A stretch of 64,000 nucleotides of DNA from NCBI RefSeq assembly GCF_030693625.1, contig NZ_JAUYAF010000020.1:1-64000 (forward strand), read 5' to 3'. The stretch is from Phenylobacterium sp. Its GTDB lineage: Bacteria; Pseudomonadota; Alphaproteobacteria; Caulobacterales; Caulobacteraceae. Position 1 is the stretch's first letter. Every line of letters begins with the position of its first letter. Both the position numbers and the translations under genes were made by a program. Below, piece after piece: positions 20,526 to 29,264 of the stretch. Under the pieces are notes generated by a model. It worked only from the letters and a program-made list of their open reading frames with translations. It was not told where the DNA came from and did no database searches.

Positions 20526-21494
20526 ATGAACACCTCCTATGACGCCTATGTCACCGCCGCCCTCTTCGACCGCCACGGCAAGGCGGCTTTCGCCCTCGGC
20601 GACGGCACGGTCCGGTTCGAGGACGGGGCGACCGCCGCCGCCCACAAGGGCGTGGCGCTTTCGGCCTGCCTGCACCCCAGCGGCGAGGGCGTGCTGACCG
20701 GCGGCGACGACGGGGTCGTGGCCTGGTCGCGGGGCGCGGACGTCACCGAGATCGCCAGGATCCCCGGGCGCTGGATCGAGTCGGTCGCCGCATCGGCCGA
20801 ATCCAAACTGATCGCCTTCGCCGCCGGCAAGGAGCTGCACGTCCGCGACTCCGCCGACGCGGCTTTTTCGCGGGTGTTCGTGCACGAGAAGTCGGTGGCC
20901 GACGTGGCCTTCGACCCCAAGGGGCGGCGTATCGCCACGGCCACCTATAACGGCGCCTGGCTCTGGTACGCCCGGATCGCCGAGCAGAAGCCCATGATCC
21001 TGAAATGGGCCGGCAGCCATGTGGCCCTGGCCTTCAGCCCCGACGGCAAGTTCCTGATGAGCTCCATGCAGGAAAATCAGCTGCACGGCTGGCGGGTGGC
21101 CGACGAGAAGAACCTCAAGATGGGCGGCTATCCGGCCAAGGTGAAGAGCCTGACCTTCCTCTACAAGGGCCAGATGCTGGCGACCTCGGGCGCCAACGGC
21201 GCGGTCATCTGGCCGTTCACGGGCTCGGCGGGGCCGCTGGGCAAGCAGGCGGCGGAGGTGGGCTTCGACGAGAGCTCAATGGTCAATCGCGTGGCCGCCA
21301 CCCCGGTGGGCAACCGCCTCGCCGCAGGCCTCGACGACGGCCGGGTGTGGGTCTGCGACCTGTCCAACCAGGCCATCGACATGCTGAAGGCCGAGAAGGG
21401 CCCGCCGATCTCGGCCCTGGCCATGACCCCGGACGGCAAGCGCGTGGCCTGGGGGGATGAAGAGGGCGGGGCAGGGGTGTTTGAGGTCGCCTAG
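20526..21494 (+). CDS. WD40-repeat protein
   Basis: The 322-residue protein is built of repeated blades recognisable by GEGVLTGGDDGVVAWSR, ALAFSPDGKFLMSS, LATSGANGAVIWPF and AALDDGRVWVCDL-like segments, consistent with a single beta-propeller of about seven blades. There is no signal peptide and no fused catalytic domain. WD40 propellers are protein-interaction scaffolds; the partner is unknown. AGAGG before the ATG supports the start. The 3' end overlaps the convergent nitroreductase by 4 bases. Confidence 0.8.
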   Translation: MNTSYDAYVTAALFDRHGKAAFALGDGTVRFEDGATAAAHKGVALSACLHPSGEGVLTGGDDGVVAWSRGADVTEIARIPGRWIESVAASAESKLIAFAAGKELHVRDSADAAFSRVFVHEKSVADVAFDPKGRRIATATYNGAWLWYARIAEQKPMILKWAGSHVALAFSPDGKFLMSSMQENQLHGWRVADEKNLKMGGYPAKVKSLTFLYKGQMLATSGANGAVIWPFTGSAGPLGKQAAEVGFDESSMVNRVAATPVGNRLAAGLDDGRVWVCDLSNQAIDMLKAEKGPPISALAMTPDGKRVAWGDEEGGAGVFEVA

Positions 21495-22153
21495 TCGAAC
21501 CCCTTCAGCTCCGCCCAGGTCTCGAAGGGGTCGCGGGCCGAGCGCAGGGTGTTGATGGGAGCGGCCTCGTCGCGCCAGCCCAACGCCATGCCTGAGAACA
21601 GCATGTGGTCCTCCGGCAGGCCCAACAGGTCTCCCACCGTCTTGGGATAGCGGGCCCAGTATTCCTGGGCGCAGGTGTCGAGGCCACGCTCAGTCGCCAG
21701 CAGCATGACGGTCTGCATGTACATCCCCAGGTCCGACCACTGGGGCGGGCCCAGCTTGCGGTCCAGGCAGAAGAACAGGCCGACGGGGGCGCCGAACAGC
21801 TCCCCGTTCCGGGCCAGCTGGCGCAGGCGCGCGGGCTTGTCCTCGCGGGGGATGCCGATGGCGGCGTAGAGATCCTCGCCGTTCTGGAACCGCCGCGTGC
21901 GGAAGGGGTCCCACAGGCTCGGCGGGTAGACGTCGTATTCCGGGGTCTCACCGAAGGGGTTGGCGGCGACCTTGGCCTTCAGTTCGGTGAGCGCCTCGCC
22001 GGCCAGGGCGTAGACCCGCCAGGGCTGAAGATTGCCGCCGGACGGCGCGCGGGCGGCCAGCTCCAGGATCTCGCGGATCACCGCCGCTGGCGGGGTTTCA
22101 GGCTTGAAGGCGCGGATGGAGATTCGCCTGGCGACGGCATCGGTGACGTTCAT
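21491..22153 (-). CDS. nitroreductase family protein
   Basis: This 220-residue protein (ATG at 22153) is an FMN-dependent nitroreductase-fold oxidoreductase. The FMN-binding RRISIRAF near the N-terminus, [15 protein letters not shown] and the late [16 protein letters not shown] motif match the NfnB/NfsB-like family. It would reduce nitro compounds, quinones or related substrates with NAD(P)H; the natural substrate cannot be told. The longer frame to 22204 lacks support. Confidence 0.85.
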   Translation of the reverse strand: MNVTDAVARRISIRAFKPETPPAAVIREILELAARAPSGGNLQPWRVYALAGEALTELKAKVAANPFGETPEYDVYPPSLWDPFRTRRFQNGEDLYAAIGIPREDKPARLRQLARNGELFGAPVGLFFCLDRKLGPPQWSDLGMYMQTVMLLATERGLDTCAQEYWARYPKTVGDLLGLPEDHMLFSGMALGWRDEAAPINTLRSARDPFETWAELKGFD

Positions 22154-22343
22154 CTGCGCTCCTGCGGTGCGGCGGCTTGACCCATTGTTCTCCATCGCTA
22201 GCACTGGCGCGCTGTCGCGTGACAGTCGGAAGTGGATGCCGGTTCAGGCGCCCGTCACCCGGCAAACAATAAGACGAGCCTCTTTTGTCCTTTTAGATTC
22301 TCTGAAAGGAAGAGGCTCGAGGTCAAGACAAGGGCCCCTGAAC

Positions 22344-23216
22344 TTGAGCGACACGAACCCCGGTTCCGACAAGGACGATGGCCTGCGCCTCACGCCGCAG
22401 GCGTCGGGCGGCTGGGAGGACCTGGCCAGGTCCTGGGACGACATCTCGCTGAATGAAAAGCCGCGCTCGGTGAACGACCGTGGCGACGCCCCGCCTATCC
22501 AGATCGCCCAGGCCCCCCGATCCAAGCGCAGCGTCTGGGGCCGGGTCGGCCGCACGGTGGTCAGCCTGGTGCTGGTCTTCGGCCTGATCGGGCCAGTGCT
22601 GGTGACCGCCGCCTATCGTTTCGTTCCGCCGCCGATCACCTATCTGATGGTGGAGCGGGTGTTCCAGGGGCGTGGCTTTGACCGAAAGTGGCGCTCTCTG
22701 GATGAGATATCGCCGAGCCTTGTGCGCTCGGTGATCGCGGCGGAGGACGCCAAGTTCTGCAGCCACCACGGCTTTGATTTCGGCGCCATGCAGAAGGCCT
22801 TGGCCCACAACGAACGCTCCAAGCGGACGCGGGGCGGGTCCACCATCAGCCAGCAGACCGCCAAGAACATCTTCCTGTGGCCGGCCCGCTCCTATGTCCG
22901 CAAGGGCCTGGAGGCCTATTTCACCGTCCTGATCGAGGGGCTGTGGGGCAAGCGGCGGATCATGGAGGTCTATCTCAACAGCGTGGAGTGGGGGCCTGGC
23001 GTCTATGGCGCGGAGGCCGCGGCCCTGAAGAACTTCGGTGTCAGCGCCGACCGGCTGACCCCCGCCCAGGCCGCCCGGCTGGCGGCCATCCTGCCCAGCC
23101 CGCTGAAATGGCGCGCCGCCAAGCCGGGACCCTATGTGAAACGCCGCTCCGGCCGCATCGACAAGGCCGCCAGAACCGTGAGCCGCGAAGGGATGGCGCG
23201 CTGCGTCCTGGGTTGA
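22344..23216 (+). CDS. mtgA: monofunctional biosynthetic peptidoglycan transglycosylase
   Basis: The GT51 domain is complete: [17 protein letters not shown] with the catalytic Glu, [32 protein letters not shown] and [11 protein letters not shown]. One membrane helix (about 66-90) anchors it with the enzyme in the periplasm, where it polymerises lipid II. No transpeptidase domain follows. The N-terminal 60 residues are a hydrophilic cytoplasmic tail. A TTG at 22344 is the likeliest start; the frame continues upstream only across the divergent nitroreductase start. Confidence 0.9.
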   Translation: MSDTNPGSDKDDGLRLTPQASGGWEDLARSWDDISLNEKPRSVNDRGDAPPIQIAQAPRSKRSVWGRVGRTVVSLVLVFGLIGPVLVTAAYRFVPPPITYLMVERVFQGRGFDRKWRSLDEISPSLVRSVIAAEDAKFCSHHGFDFGAMQKALAHNERSKRTRGGSTISQQTAKNIFLWPARSYVRKGLEAYFTVLIEGLWGKRRIMEVYLNSVEWGPGVYGAEAAALKNFGVSADRLTPAQAARLAAILPSPLKWRAAKPGPYVKRRSGRIDKAARTVSREGMARCVLG

Positions 23217-23279
23217 CGGAACAAAATTAAGCCCCCAACTCCTCTCTCAAGCGAAACAAATTCGCAAAGGGAGACTTCG

Positions 23280-24392
23280 ATGCGCGTAGGTGTGCCCCGC
23301 GAGATCAAGGCGGACGAGTATCGCGTGGGGCTGACCCCCACCGCCGTCCGCGAATATGTCGTGCATGGCCATGAGGTGCTGGTGGAGGCCGGGGCCGGCC
23401 AGGGCGCCGGCTATTCCGATGAGGCCTATGCGCGGGCGGGAGCCAGCATCGTCCCGGACGCCGAGGCGGTGTTCGCCGACAGTCAGCTGATCATCAAGGT
23501 CAAGGAGCCCCAGGCCGGGGAGTGGGCGCGGCTGACGCCTGAGCACATCCTGTTCACCTATCTGCACCTGGCGCCCGATCCAGCCCAGACCGAGGGCCTG
23601 CTGGCCTCGGGCGCGGCGGCGATCGCCTATGAGACGGTGACAGACGCCAACGGCGGCCTGCCGCTGCTGGCTCCGATGTCGGAGGTGGCGGGCCGCATCG
23701 CGGTGTTCTCGGCCGGCGAGACCCTGCTGAAGCACAATGGCGGCATGGGCCTGCTGCTGTCGGGGGTGCCCGGCGTGCCCCCGGCGCGGATCTGCGTGCT
23801 GGGCGGCGGGGTCGTTGGCATGAACGCCGCCCGCATGGCCGCCGGTCTCGGCGCTGAGGTGGTGGTGGTGGAGCGCTCCATCCCCCGGATGCGGGTGCTG
23901 GACGACATGTTCCTGGGGCGCATCCTGACCCGCTACTCGACCCTGGACGCGGTGGAGGAGGAGGTGTTGAAGGCCGACGTGGTGATCGGCGCGGTGCTGA
24001 CCGCCGGCGCCGCGGCCCCGACCCTGGTGCGCCGCGAGCACCTGTCGCGGATGAAGCCCGGCTCGGTGCTGGTGGATGTCTCCATCGACCAGGGCGGCTG
24101 TTTCGAAACCTCCAAGCCCACGACCCACGTCCACCCCACCTACACGATCGACGGGGTGGTGCATTACTGCGTGGCCAATATGCCGGGCGCCGCGCCCAGG
24201 ACGTCGTCGGAGGCCCTGGGCCACGCGACCCTGCCCTTCGGCCTGGCCCTGGCCGACAAGGGGTTGGACGCCCTCGCCGCCAACCGGCACCTGGCCAAGG
24301 GGCTCAACGTGCTCAAGGGTCAGATTACCCACCCGGCGGTGGCGCAGGCCCTGGGCAAGCCGTTCAGCGATCCGTACGGGGCCTGGGCATAG
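23280..24392 (+). CDS. ald: alanine dehydrogenase
   Basis: The 370-residue protein reversibly deaminates L-alanine to pyruvate with NAD. It begins MRVGVPREIKADEYRVGLTP, the family signature, and has the Rossmann NAD site VLGGGVVGMNAARMAAGLGA near residue 175 plus VDVSIDQGGCFETSKPTTH. GGGAG lies 8 bases before the ATG. It stands alone; a 10-bp inverted repeat follows the stop and could act as terminator. Confidence 0.95.
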   Translation: MRVGVPREIKADEYRVGLTPTAVREYVVHGHEVLVEAGAGQGAGYSDEAYARAGASIVPDAEAVFADSQLIIKVKEPQAGEWARLTPEHILFTYLHLAPDPAQTEGLLASGAAAIAYETVTDANGGLPLLAPMSEVAGRIAVFSAGETLLKHNGGMGLLLSGVPGVPPARICVLGGGVVGMNAARMAAGLGAEVVVVERSIPRMRVLDDMFLGRILTRYSTLDAVEEEVLKADVVIGAVLTAGAAAPTLVRREHLSRMKPGSVLVDVSIDQGGCFETSKPTTHVHPTYTIDGVVHYCVANMPGAAPRTSSEALGHATLPFGLALADKGLDALAANRHLAKGLNVLKGQITHPAVAQALGKPFSDPYGAWA

Positions 24393-24401
24393 CCACCACA
24401 C

Positions 24402-24435
24402 TCCGCTCATCCCGGCCTTCGCCGCGATGAGCGGA
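24402..24435. repeat. intergenic palindrome, copy 1
   Basis: TCCGCTCATC (24402-24411) pairs with GATGAGCGGA (24426-24435) around a GGCCTTCGCCG-like centre. Nearly the same element occurs at 35902-35933. It matches the TCATCCCGGCGAAGGCCGGGATGA type of intergenic repeat known from many alphaproteobacteria. It could also serve as the ald terminator. Confidence 0.6.
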
Positions 24436-24442
24436 TGCTGGG

Positions 24443-25150
24443 CTACGCCGCCCAACGGGCCAGATCTTGCCGCCCCTGCAACACACCCAGGACATCCTCC
24501 AAGCCGAACGCAGGGTCATCCGCGTGCAGGGCGCCGTAGACCCCGTTGGCGAAGGCCATGTCGGCGGGGGTCTTCACCCGCCAGTCGAGGGCCGACCAGT
24601 CGCGCCGCGCGAGGCAGTGGGCCTGAGGATAGCGTTCGGGCCTGCCGCGGATCTGGGCCAGGGGTGACGTCGCCGCGGCCGTGGCCTCATCAGCCTCGGC
24701 GGCGGCGTGGGTCAGGGCCCCGGCGGTGACCACCTCGACCTCCAGCCCCTTGGGGAAGGTGCGCTGGACGCGGTTGGAAGCGTAGGCCGCGCCGGTGGTC
24801 AGCGCCAGGCGGATGGTCTCGTCGATGACGCCCGGGTCCACGAAGGGTGAGTCGCCCTTGATGCGCACCACATGGCTGACCGGGCCAGCGGCCTCGACGC
24901 AGCGCATGAAGCGGCGCGACAGGTTCTCCGAGGCGCCGCGGAACACGGTCTGGCCGCGGGCGACCAGGAAGCCGGCCATGGGATCGTCCACAGGCTCGTC
25001 GCTGGTGGCGACGATCAGCTTGGACAGGCAGCGGGCCTGACGGATTCGCTCCACCTGGCGCAGGATCATGGGCTCGCCGCGCAGGGGAGCCATGGCCTTG
25101 CCGGGCAGTCGGGGCGAGGTCATCCGGGCTTGCAGGATCGCGAGGATCAT
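24443..25150 (-). CDS. SpsF-like cytidylyltransferase domain protein
   Basis: The 235-residue protein starts MILAILQARMTSPRLPGK, the diagnostic N-terminus of SpsF/acylneuraminate cytidylyltransferase-like enzymes, with GDSPFVDPGVIDE supplying the metal-site Asp and a C-terminal DWRVKTPADM. These enzymes activate sugars, often nonulosonic or flagellin-glycan sugars, with CTP. It is 38 bases downstream of an aldo/keto reductase gene on the same strand, a pairing seen in surface-glycan clusters. The open frame runs on to 26107 across the neighbour but only as a shadow. Confidence 0.82.
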   Translation of the reverse strand: MILAILQARMTSPRLPGKAMAPLRGEPMILRQVERIRQARCLSKLIVATSDEPVDDPMAGFLVARGQTVFRGASENLSRRFMRCVEAAGPVSHVVRIKGDSPFVDPGVIDETIRLALTTGAAYASNRVQRTFPKGLEVEVVTAGALTHAAAEADEATAAATSPLAQIRGRPERYPQAHCLARRDWSALDWRVKTPADMAFANGVYGALHADDPAFGLEDVLGVLQGRQDLARWAA

Positions 25151-25188
25151 TTGGCGCTGGCTCCTTTTGAGCCGGCCGTGGAGGACGC

Positions 25189-26061
25189 CTAGGCGGCCCT
25201 CCAGGCGCGGGGGTCGAGGGCGACCGGGTCGTCGATCGCCATATCGTCCCAGTCGAGGTCGGGCGGCGGGCTGGAGGCCGCGGCGATCACCGCGTTCAAT
25301 TCGGCCGCGGTGGTGACGCCCACCAGGACGGCGGCGGCCTCGGGCCGGGACAGGGCGAAGCCCAGGGCAGCCTGCAAGGGGTCGGACCGGCCCTCGGCGA
25401 TCAGCCGGCGGGCGCGGGAAATCCGGCTGGCGGCTTCCTTCAGGTGGTTGGGAGCCCGGTCGGCGGGCAGGAAGAGCAGGCCCGACAGGAAGATAGAGCG
25501 CAGGTGCACCTCGATGCCGATCCCGGTCAGGGCCGCGAGCGTGCCGTCGATCAGCAGTCGCTGGTCGAGCAGAGAGGCCGGGGCCTGGATGATGTCGGGC
25601 CGGAAGCGGCGGGCCACGCCCAGGGGATCGTCGGAGGCGAAGACCGAGACGCCGATCTTCTTGGTCAGGCCCTGATCCTTCAGCGCCTTGAGGCGGTCCC
25701 ACAAGGCCAGGCCGTGGGGCCCGAACAGGTCGGTGGCCGAGGGCACCAGAATGGCGTCGGCCTGTTCCACGCCCAGGCGGCGCAGGGTGGCCCGGGCCTC
25801 GGCCTCCACGAAGTCGGGACCGCGGTCGGCGCGGACGGTGGAGATCGAGATCTTGAAGGGGTTGGGCCGGGGCATGATGTCCCCCAGCACGCTCTCCACC
25901 TGGGGCGACCAGCCGGCGACGTCGAAGACGGCCAGGCCGGTGCGCGCAGCGACGTCCAGGATGTCCCGGACCTCGGCCTGGGGCGGGCGGCCGCGCAGGC
26001 TCGCCTGCTCGAGGGCGAACTGGGCGGAACCGAGACCGAGCTTGGAAAGCGGAGACGTCAT
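25189..26061 (-). CDS. aldo/keto reductase family protein
   Basis: This 290-residue TIM-barrel oxidoreductase has SKLGLGSAQFALEQ at the start, a barrel with FDVAGWSPQVESVLGD, and a C-terminal NADP-binding end of the type VLVGVTTAAELNAVI. Compared with standard AKRs the catalytic Tyr context (YG/SEE) is not evident: FDVAGWSPQVE is found where DTA..YG.SE is usual. This may indicate a changed or lost activity, as in AKR homologues of glycan clusters. It appears co-transcribed with the SpsF-like gene downstream. Confidence 0.75.
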   Translation of the reverse strand: MTSPLSKLGLGSAQFALEQASLRGRPPQAEVRDILDVAARTGLAVFDVAGWSPQVESVLGDIMPRPNPFKISISTVRADRGPDFVEAEARATLRRLGVEQADAILVPSATDLFGPHGLALWDRLKALKDQGLTKKIGVSVFASDDPLGVARRFRPDIIQAPASLLDQRLLIDGTLAALTGIGIEVHLRSIFLSGLLFLPADRAPNHLKEAASRISRARRLIAEGRSDPLQAALGFALSRPEAAAVLVGVTTAAELNAVIAAASSPPPDLDWDDMAIDDPVALDPRAWRAA

Positions 26062-26158
26062 GAACAACGCTGGTTGCGAACGCTAGGAGCCCCCATTTAC
26101 GGGGCAAGGCCTAAAGAAGCGGTGTCTGGAACCTTTCACGGGGGTTAAGCTGAGCGCG

Positions 26159-27205
26159 ATGAGAGAGCCCCTGCCCGAGTGGCCATTGTTCGGCATGGCC
26201 GAGGATGTGCGCCCCGCATTGCGGCAAGCCGCGCAACAAAATCAACCGCTTGCGCTCGCCACCCTGGTGTCGGTGGAGGGTGGGGGGCCGCGACCCGTCG
26301 GGACCCAGATGGTTTTCGCCGAGGCTATCGTCTGTGGTTATTTTTCAGGCGGCTGTGTGGAAAGCGATATCGCCGACCATGCCGCGTCCTGCCTTGAGGA
26401 CGGCCAGCCCCGGCGCCTGGTTTACGGCGAGGGCAGCCCCTGGCCCGACATCCAGCTGCTGTGCGGCGCGCGCATCGAGATTTTCCTGGAGCGGGTTCCG
26501 GCAGGCGACCCTGCGCTGGCGCAGCTGCTGGCCGCCGAGGCCGAGCGGCGGCCCGCCGTGTGGATCAGCGACGGGGTCAGGCGGCTCTGCGCCGAGCCCG
26601 AGACGCAAAGCCCCTGGGAGGGCGCGATTCTGCGCCGCTACGACCCGACCCCGCGCCTGGTGGTGTTCGGCTCCGACCCCACCGCGCTCGCCATCAGCCA
26701 GCTGGGCGCCCAGAGCGGGTTCGAGACGACCCTCGTCCGCCCCAAGGGGCCGGAGGCCGGGCCGCCCATCGCCGGGATCGCCTACCTGCGCTCTGAACCG
26801 GAGGCCGCGCTCGCCACCATCGGAACCGACCCCTGGACCGCCATCGCCATCGCCACGCACAATCTGGAGACCGACCGCACGGCGCTTGCCGCCGCCCTGC
26901 CGTCGGCCGCCGGCTATGTCGGCCTGCTAGGCGCCCGCAAGCGCCTGCCCGAGCGCCTGGCGCCCCTGCGGGCGGCGGGCGTGCCGGAGAACGTCCTGCT
27001 CCGTGTCCACGCCCCCATCGGCCTGGACATCGGCGGCAAGGCCCCCTGGGAGGTGGCGGTCTCGGTGATCGGCGAGATCATGGCCCTGCGCCATTCCCGG
27101 GCGTCGGAGACGCCGCGCGAACCGGTCTCCAAGCGCGACAGGGAGAGCGCCTGGAGCGCGTCCCGGCCCAAGGAGATCAAGCCCGCCGATCAGGAGCAAT
27201 TCTAG
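26159..27205 (+). CDS. xdhC: XdhC/CoxI-family molybdenum cofactor chaperone
   Basis: The N-terminal XdhC_CoxI domain shows LATLVSVEGGGPRPVGTQMV and GYFSGGCVESDIADHA, with the conserved Cys. The C-terminal Rossmann domain (about 160-310) shows LVVFGSDPTALAISQLG and YVGLLGARKR. XdhC binds Moco, protects it and helps sulfurate it for insertion in xanthine dehydrogenase-type enzymes. A likely client, the IorAB-type dehydrogenase, is 9 kb away beyond the Moco synthesis genes. The last 35 residues are a charged tail. Confidence 0.9.
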   Translation: MREPLPEWPLFGMAEDVRPALRQAAQQNQPLALATLVSVEGGGPRPVGTQMVFAEAIVCGYFSGGCVESDIADHAASCLEDGQPRRLVYGEGSPWPDIQLLCGARIEIFLERVPAGDPALAQLLAAEAERRPAVWISDGVRRLCAEPETQSPWEGAILRRYDPTPRLVVFGSDPTALAISQLGAQSGFETTLVRPKGPEAGPPIAGIAYLRSEPEAALATIGTDPWTAIAIATHNLETDRTALAAALPSAAGYVGLLGARKRLPERLAPLRAAGVPENVLLRVHAPIGLDIGGKAPWEVAVSVIGEIMALRHSRASETPREPVSKRDRESAWSASRPKEIKPADQEQF

Positions 27206-27257
27206 AGCGTGACAGCCTGGCGTGGGGACCGGTTCAGGCGTCCGTCACCTTCCAGGC

Positions 27258-27434
27258 TCAGTCTCGTCGCCCGACGGGTACGGGGGCCAGCATGCCGTCC
27301 AGGAAGATGCTCTGCACCGCCAGCATGCGCCATTCCAGGGCCAGCTCGCGATAGGGCCCGCTGGACACGCCGCCCGCCGCCGACTTCAGGATCAGGGCCT
27401 TGGCCCGGAGGTTCATCTCGTCTGGGGTGAGCAT
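27258..27434 (-). CDS. small hypothetical protein coupled to a Crp-type regulator
   Basis: The 58-residue protein starts at an ATG that overlaps the stop of the upstream Crp/Fnr gene by one base (TGATG), which argues for real, coupled translation. It has an amphipathic composition with MNLRAKALILKSAA at the start and YRELALEWRMLAVQ in the middle. It resembles short Caulobacterales proteins with an ALEYERLA-like helix that follow regulators. No function is known to me. Confidence 0.65.
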   Translation of the reverse strand: MLTPDEMNLRAKALILKSAAGGVSSGPYRELALEWRMLAVQSIFLDGMLAPVPVGRRD

Positions 27435-28201
27435 CAGAGGGCTCCTGGATTGTCGTCGGACTCCTCGGGGGCCAGCAACCGGGCCTGCAGGTCGCGGACG
27501 GCGCCGTAGCATTCGCAGGATCGCCGCTCGAGGCCGGGGCGATCGAGCACCTCCAGCTGTCCGCGGCTGTAGCGGATCAGGCCCTCGGCCTTCAGCCGGC
27601 TGGCGGCGGCGCCCACCGTGGTGCGCTGCACCCCCAGCATGATCGCCAGATAGTCCTGGGTGAGCGGCAGGACGCGGGCGTTCAGTCGGTCCTGGCTCTG
27701 CAGGATCCACCGCGCCAGGCGCGGCTCGGTCTCATGCAGGGCGTTGCAGGCCACCGACTGTTCTTCCTGGGCCAACGTCACCTGGGCGAAGCGCAGCAGC
27801 AGGTCCACCAGGGCCGGGCTCTGCCGCGCGCGCCCGCGAAGGGCGGCGGCCGGGATCGAAATCCCCGACCCCGCCAGCTGCACGAAGGTCCGGTTGGAGG
27901 ACACCCCGCCGCTGAGGGCCGGCAACAGTCCGACGGCGCTCTCCGAGCCCACCGTGGCGCATTCGACGCAGGTTCCGTCGTCCATAACCTTGACCACCGA
28001 CAGACCGGCGCTGCTGGGGAAGTGCGCCTCGGTCACCGGGCCGCCCGACTCGTAAAGTACTTCTCCCGGCCCCCAAGTCGCCTCGACCATGTCTGGGATC
28101 AAGGCCCCCAAGTCGGCCTTCGGAAGCGCGGAAAGAACTCGATTGATGAATATCACGGAGCCTCGGCAATTCTCTTGCCGCTCGTAATAACTCAAGTTCA
28201 C
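27434..28201 (-). CDS. Crp/Fnr-family transcriptional regulator
   Basis: The 255-residue protein has an N-terminal cyclic-nucleotide-binding-like beta-barrel (about 30-150, GPGEVLYESGGPVTEAHFP) and a C-terminal winged helix (about 170-240) with LTQDYLAIMLGVQRTTVGAA as the recognition helix region. It lacks the clustered cysteines of FNR. It is a paralogue of the divergent gene at 28397: the two share VLYE, LAxMLGVQRxTV and the C-terminal RPGLE.RxCECY motif. The GTG start at 28201 is uncertain; an in-frame GTG at 28156 is possible. The shared 195-base spacer carries a palindrome. Confidence 0.82.
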   Translation of the reverse strand: MNLSYYERQENCRGSVIFINRVLSALPKADLGALIPDMVEATWGPGEVLYESGGPVTEAHFPSSAGLSVVKVMDDGTCVECATVGSESAVGLLPALSGGVSSNRTFVQLAGSGISIPAAALRGRARQSPALVDLLLRFAQVTLAQEEQSVACNALHETEPRLARWILQSQDRLNARVLPLTQDYLAIMLGVQRTTVGAAASRLKAEGLIRYSRGQLEVLDRPGLERRSCECYGAVRDLQARLLAPEESDDNPGAL

Positions 28202-28263
28202 GCTCCAACGCTCGGGAAACCGCCTTTTTGTCTCAATATTACATAAGGTAGAAGTATCTATTC

Positions 28264-28280
28264 ATACTATGAAATAGTAT
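28264..28280. promoter_or_regulatory. putative operator in an AT-rich divergent promoter
   Basis: ATACTAT and ATAGTAT form a perfect inverted repeat with spacer GAA, inside the only clearly AT-rich segment of this GC-rich neighbourhood (about 28225-28295). TATAAT follows at 28286-28291, placed as a -10 element for the plus-strand regulator. The remaining bases of the 28202-28396 spacer show nothing else I can name. A Crp-family or other dimeric regulator could bind; identity is unknown. Confidence 0.5.
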
Positions 28281-28396
28281 TTGCTTATAATGTCGCGTTC
28301 TGACTTAGTGTTGTCGATGCCGCCCTGGTGGCTTCGCCTCAAGGGAACTTTCCGCCTCACTGAGGTCCGCGGTCTTCGCGGATTACGGATGTCCTG

Positions 28397-29107
28397 ATGC
28401 AGACCGCAAATCGCCTCCTGCTCTCCCTCGATCCGGCGGACTACGACGTGCTGTCCCGGTCGATGCGGCCGATGACCTTCAAGGCAGGCGTGGTGCTGTA
28501 CGAGCCCGAGGCGCCCATCGACTGGGTCTATTTCCCGGAGGAGGGGCTGATCTCCCTGCTGTCGGTGATGCTGTCGGGGGTCGCGGTGGAGACCGCGGTG
28601 GTGGGCCGGGAGGGGGGCGTCGGCTTCCTGGAGGCGGCGGGCGCCGGGGTGATCTTCTCCCGCGCCCTGGTGCAGGTGGACCTGCTGGCCCTGCGGGTGC
28701 CGGCCGAGGCCTATATCGCCGCTTATGACGCCAGCGCCTCCCTGCGGCGGAAAGTCGGCAGCCATGTGGAACTGAGCCTGGCCGAGGCCCGCCAGACCCT
28801 GGCCTGTCAGACCCACCACTCCCACGAGCAGCGCCTGGCCTGGTGGCTGCTGGAATGCCAGGACCGCACCGGCGGCGGCCCGACCCTGCCCCTGAAGCAG
28901 GACTTCCTCGCCTCGATGCTTGGGGTGCAGCGCTCCACCGTATCCCAGGTGGCCAGCGTGCTGAAGGCCGACGGGCTGATCGACTACACCCGCGGCGTGA
29001 TCCAGATCCTGGACCGTCCCGGCCTCGAGAAGCGCGCCTGCGAGTGCTACGCCACCACCCAGCACTTCCGGGGAATGATCGAGACCCACGGGAGTGGCGC
29101 GACCTGA
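28397..29107 (+). CDS. Crp/Fnr-family transcriptional regulator
   Basis: The 236-residue protein has the cNMP-binding-like barrel (about 10-130, VVLYEPEAPIDWVYFPEEG) and a winged-helix domain (about 145-220, LKQDFLASMLGVQRSTVSQV). No Fe-S cysteine cluster is visible. It is divergent from, and paralogous to, the regulator at 27434-28201. The effector is unknown; members of this subgroup in Caulobacterales are numerous and mostly uncharacterised. It precedes the RTX gene by 157 bases on the same strand. Confidence 0.85.
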   Translation: MQTANRLLLSLDPADYDVLSRSMRPMTFKAGVVLYEPEAPIDWVYFPEEGLISLLSVMLSGVAVETAVVGREGGVGFLEAAGAGVIFSRALVQVDLLALRVPAEAYIAAYDASASLRRKVGSHVELSLAEARQTLACQTHHSHEQRLAWWLLECQDRTGGGPTLPLKQDFLASMLGVQRSTVSQVASVLKADGLIDYTRGVIQILDRPGLEKRACECYATTQHFRGMIETHGSGAT

Positions 29108-29124
29108 GCTGGCACGCGGTGGAA

Positions 29125-29143
29125 TCCCTTAAGTCTTAAGGGA
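29125..29143. promoter_or_regulatory. perfect inverted repeat upstream of the RTX gene
   Basis: TCCCTTAA and TTAAGGGA flank a 3-base centre (GTC). The site is 18 bases after the stop of the Crp-type gene and 120 bases before the RTX start. There is no T tract, so it looks more like an operator than a terminator. Confidence 0.4.
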
Positions 29144-29233
29144 AACGCCCGCTCCGGCAGGCGTCTTAAGCTTAACCTGACGCCCCCAGGTTGCGCGCGA
29201 TTGGCGTCGCCGTCGCCACCCTTAGGTTGCGGC

Positions 29234-29254
29234 GCATCGGCATCAGGCCGATGC
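29234..29254 (+). promoter_or_regulatory. leader hairpin adjacent to the RTX ribosome-binding site
   Basis: GCATCGGC (29234-29241) pairs perfectly with GCCGATGC (29247-29254) around a 5-base loop. AGGAGGGG begins at the very next base and the ATG is at 29265. The hairpin could stabilise the mRNA or affect ribosome access. Confidence 0.5.
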
Positions 29255-29264
29255 AGGAGGGGTC

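Noticed and set aside
24443..26107. A 554-residue minus-strand fusion of the SpsF-like protein with an upstream part
   Set aside because: The upstream half is a shifted-frame shadow of the aldo/keto reductase; the conserved start is at 25150.
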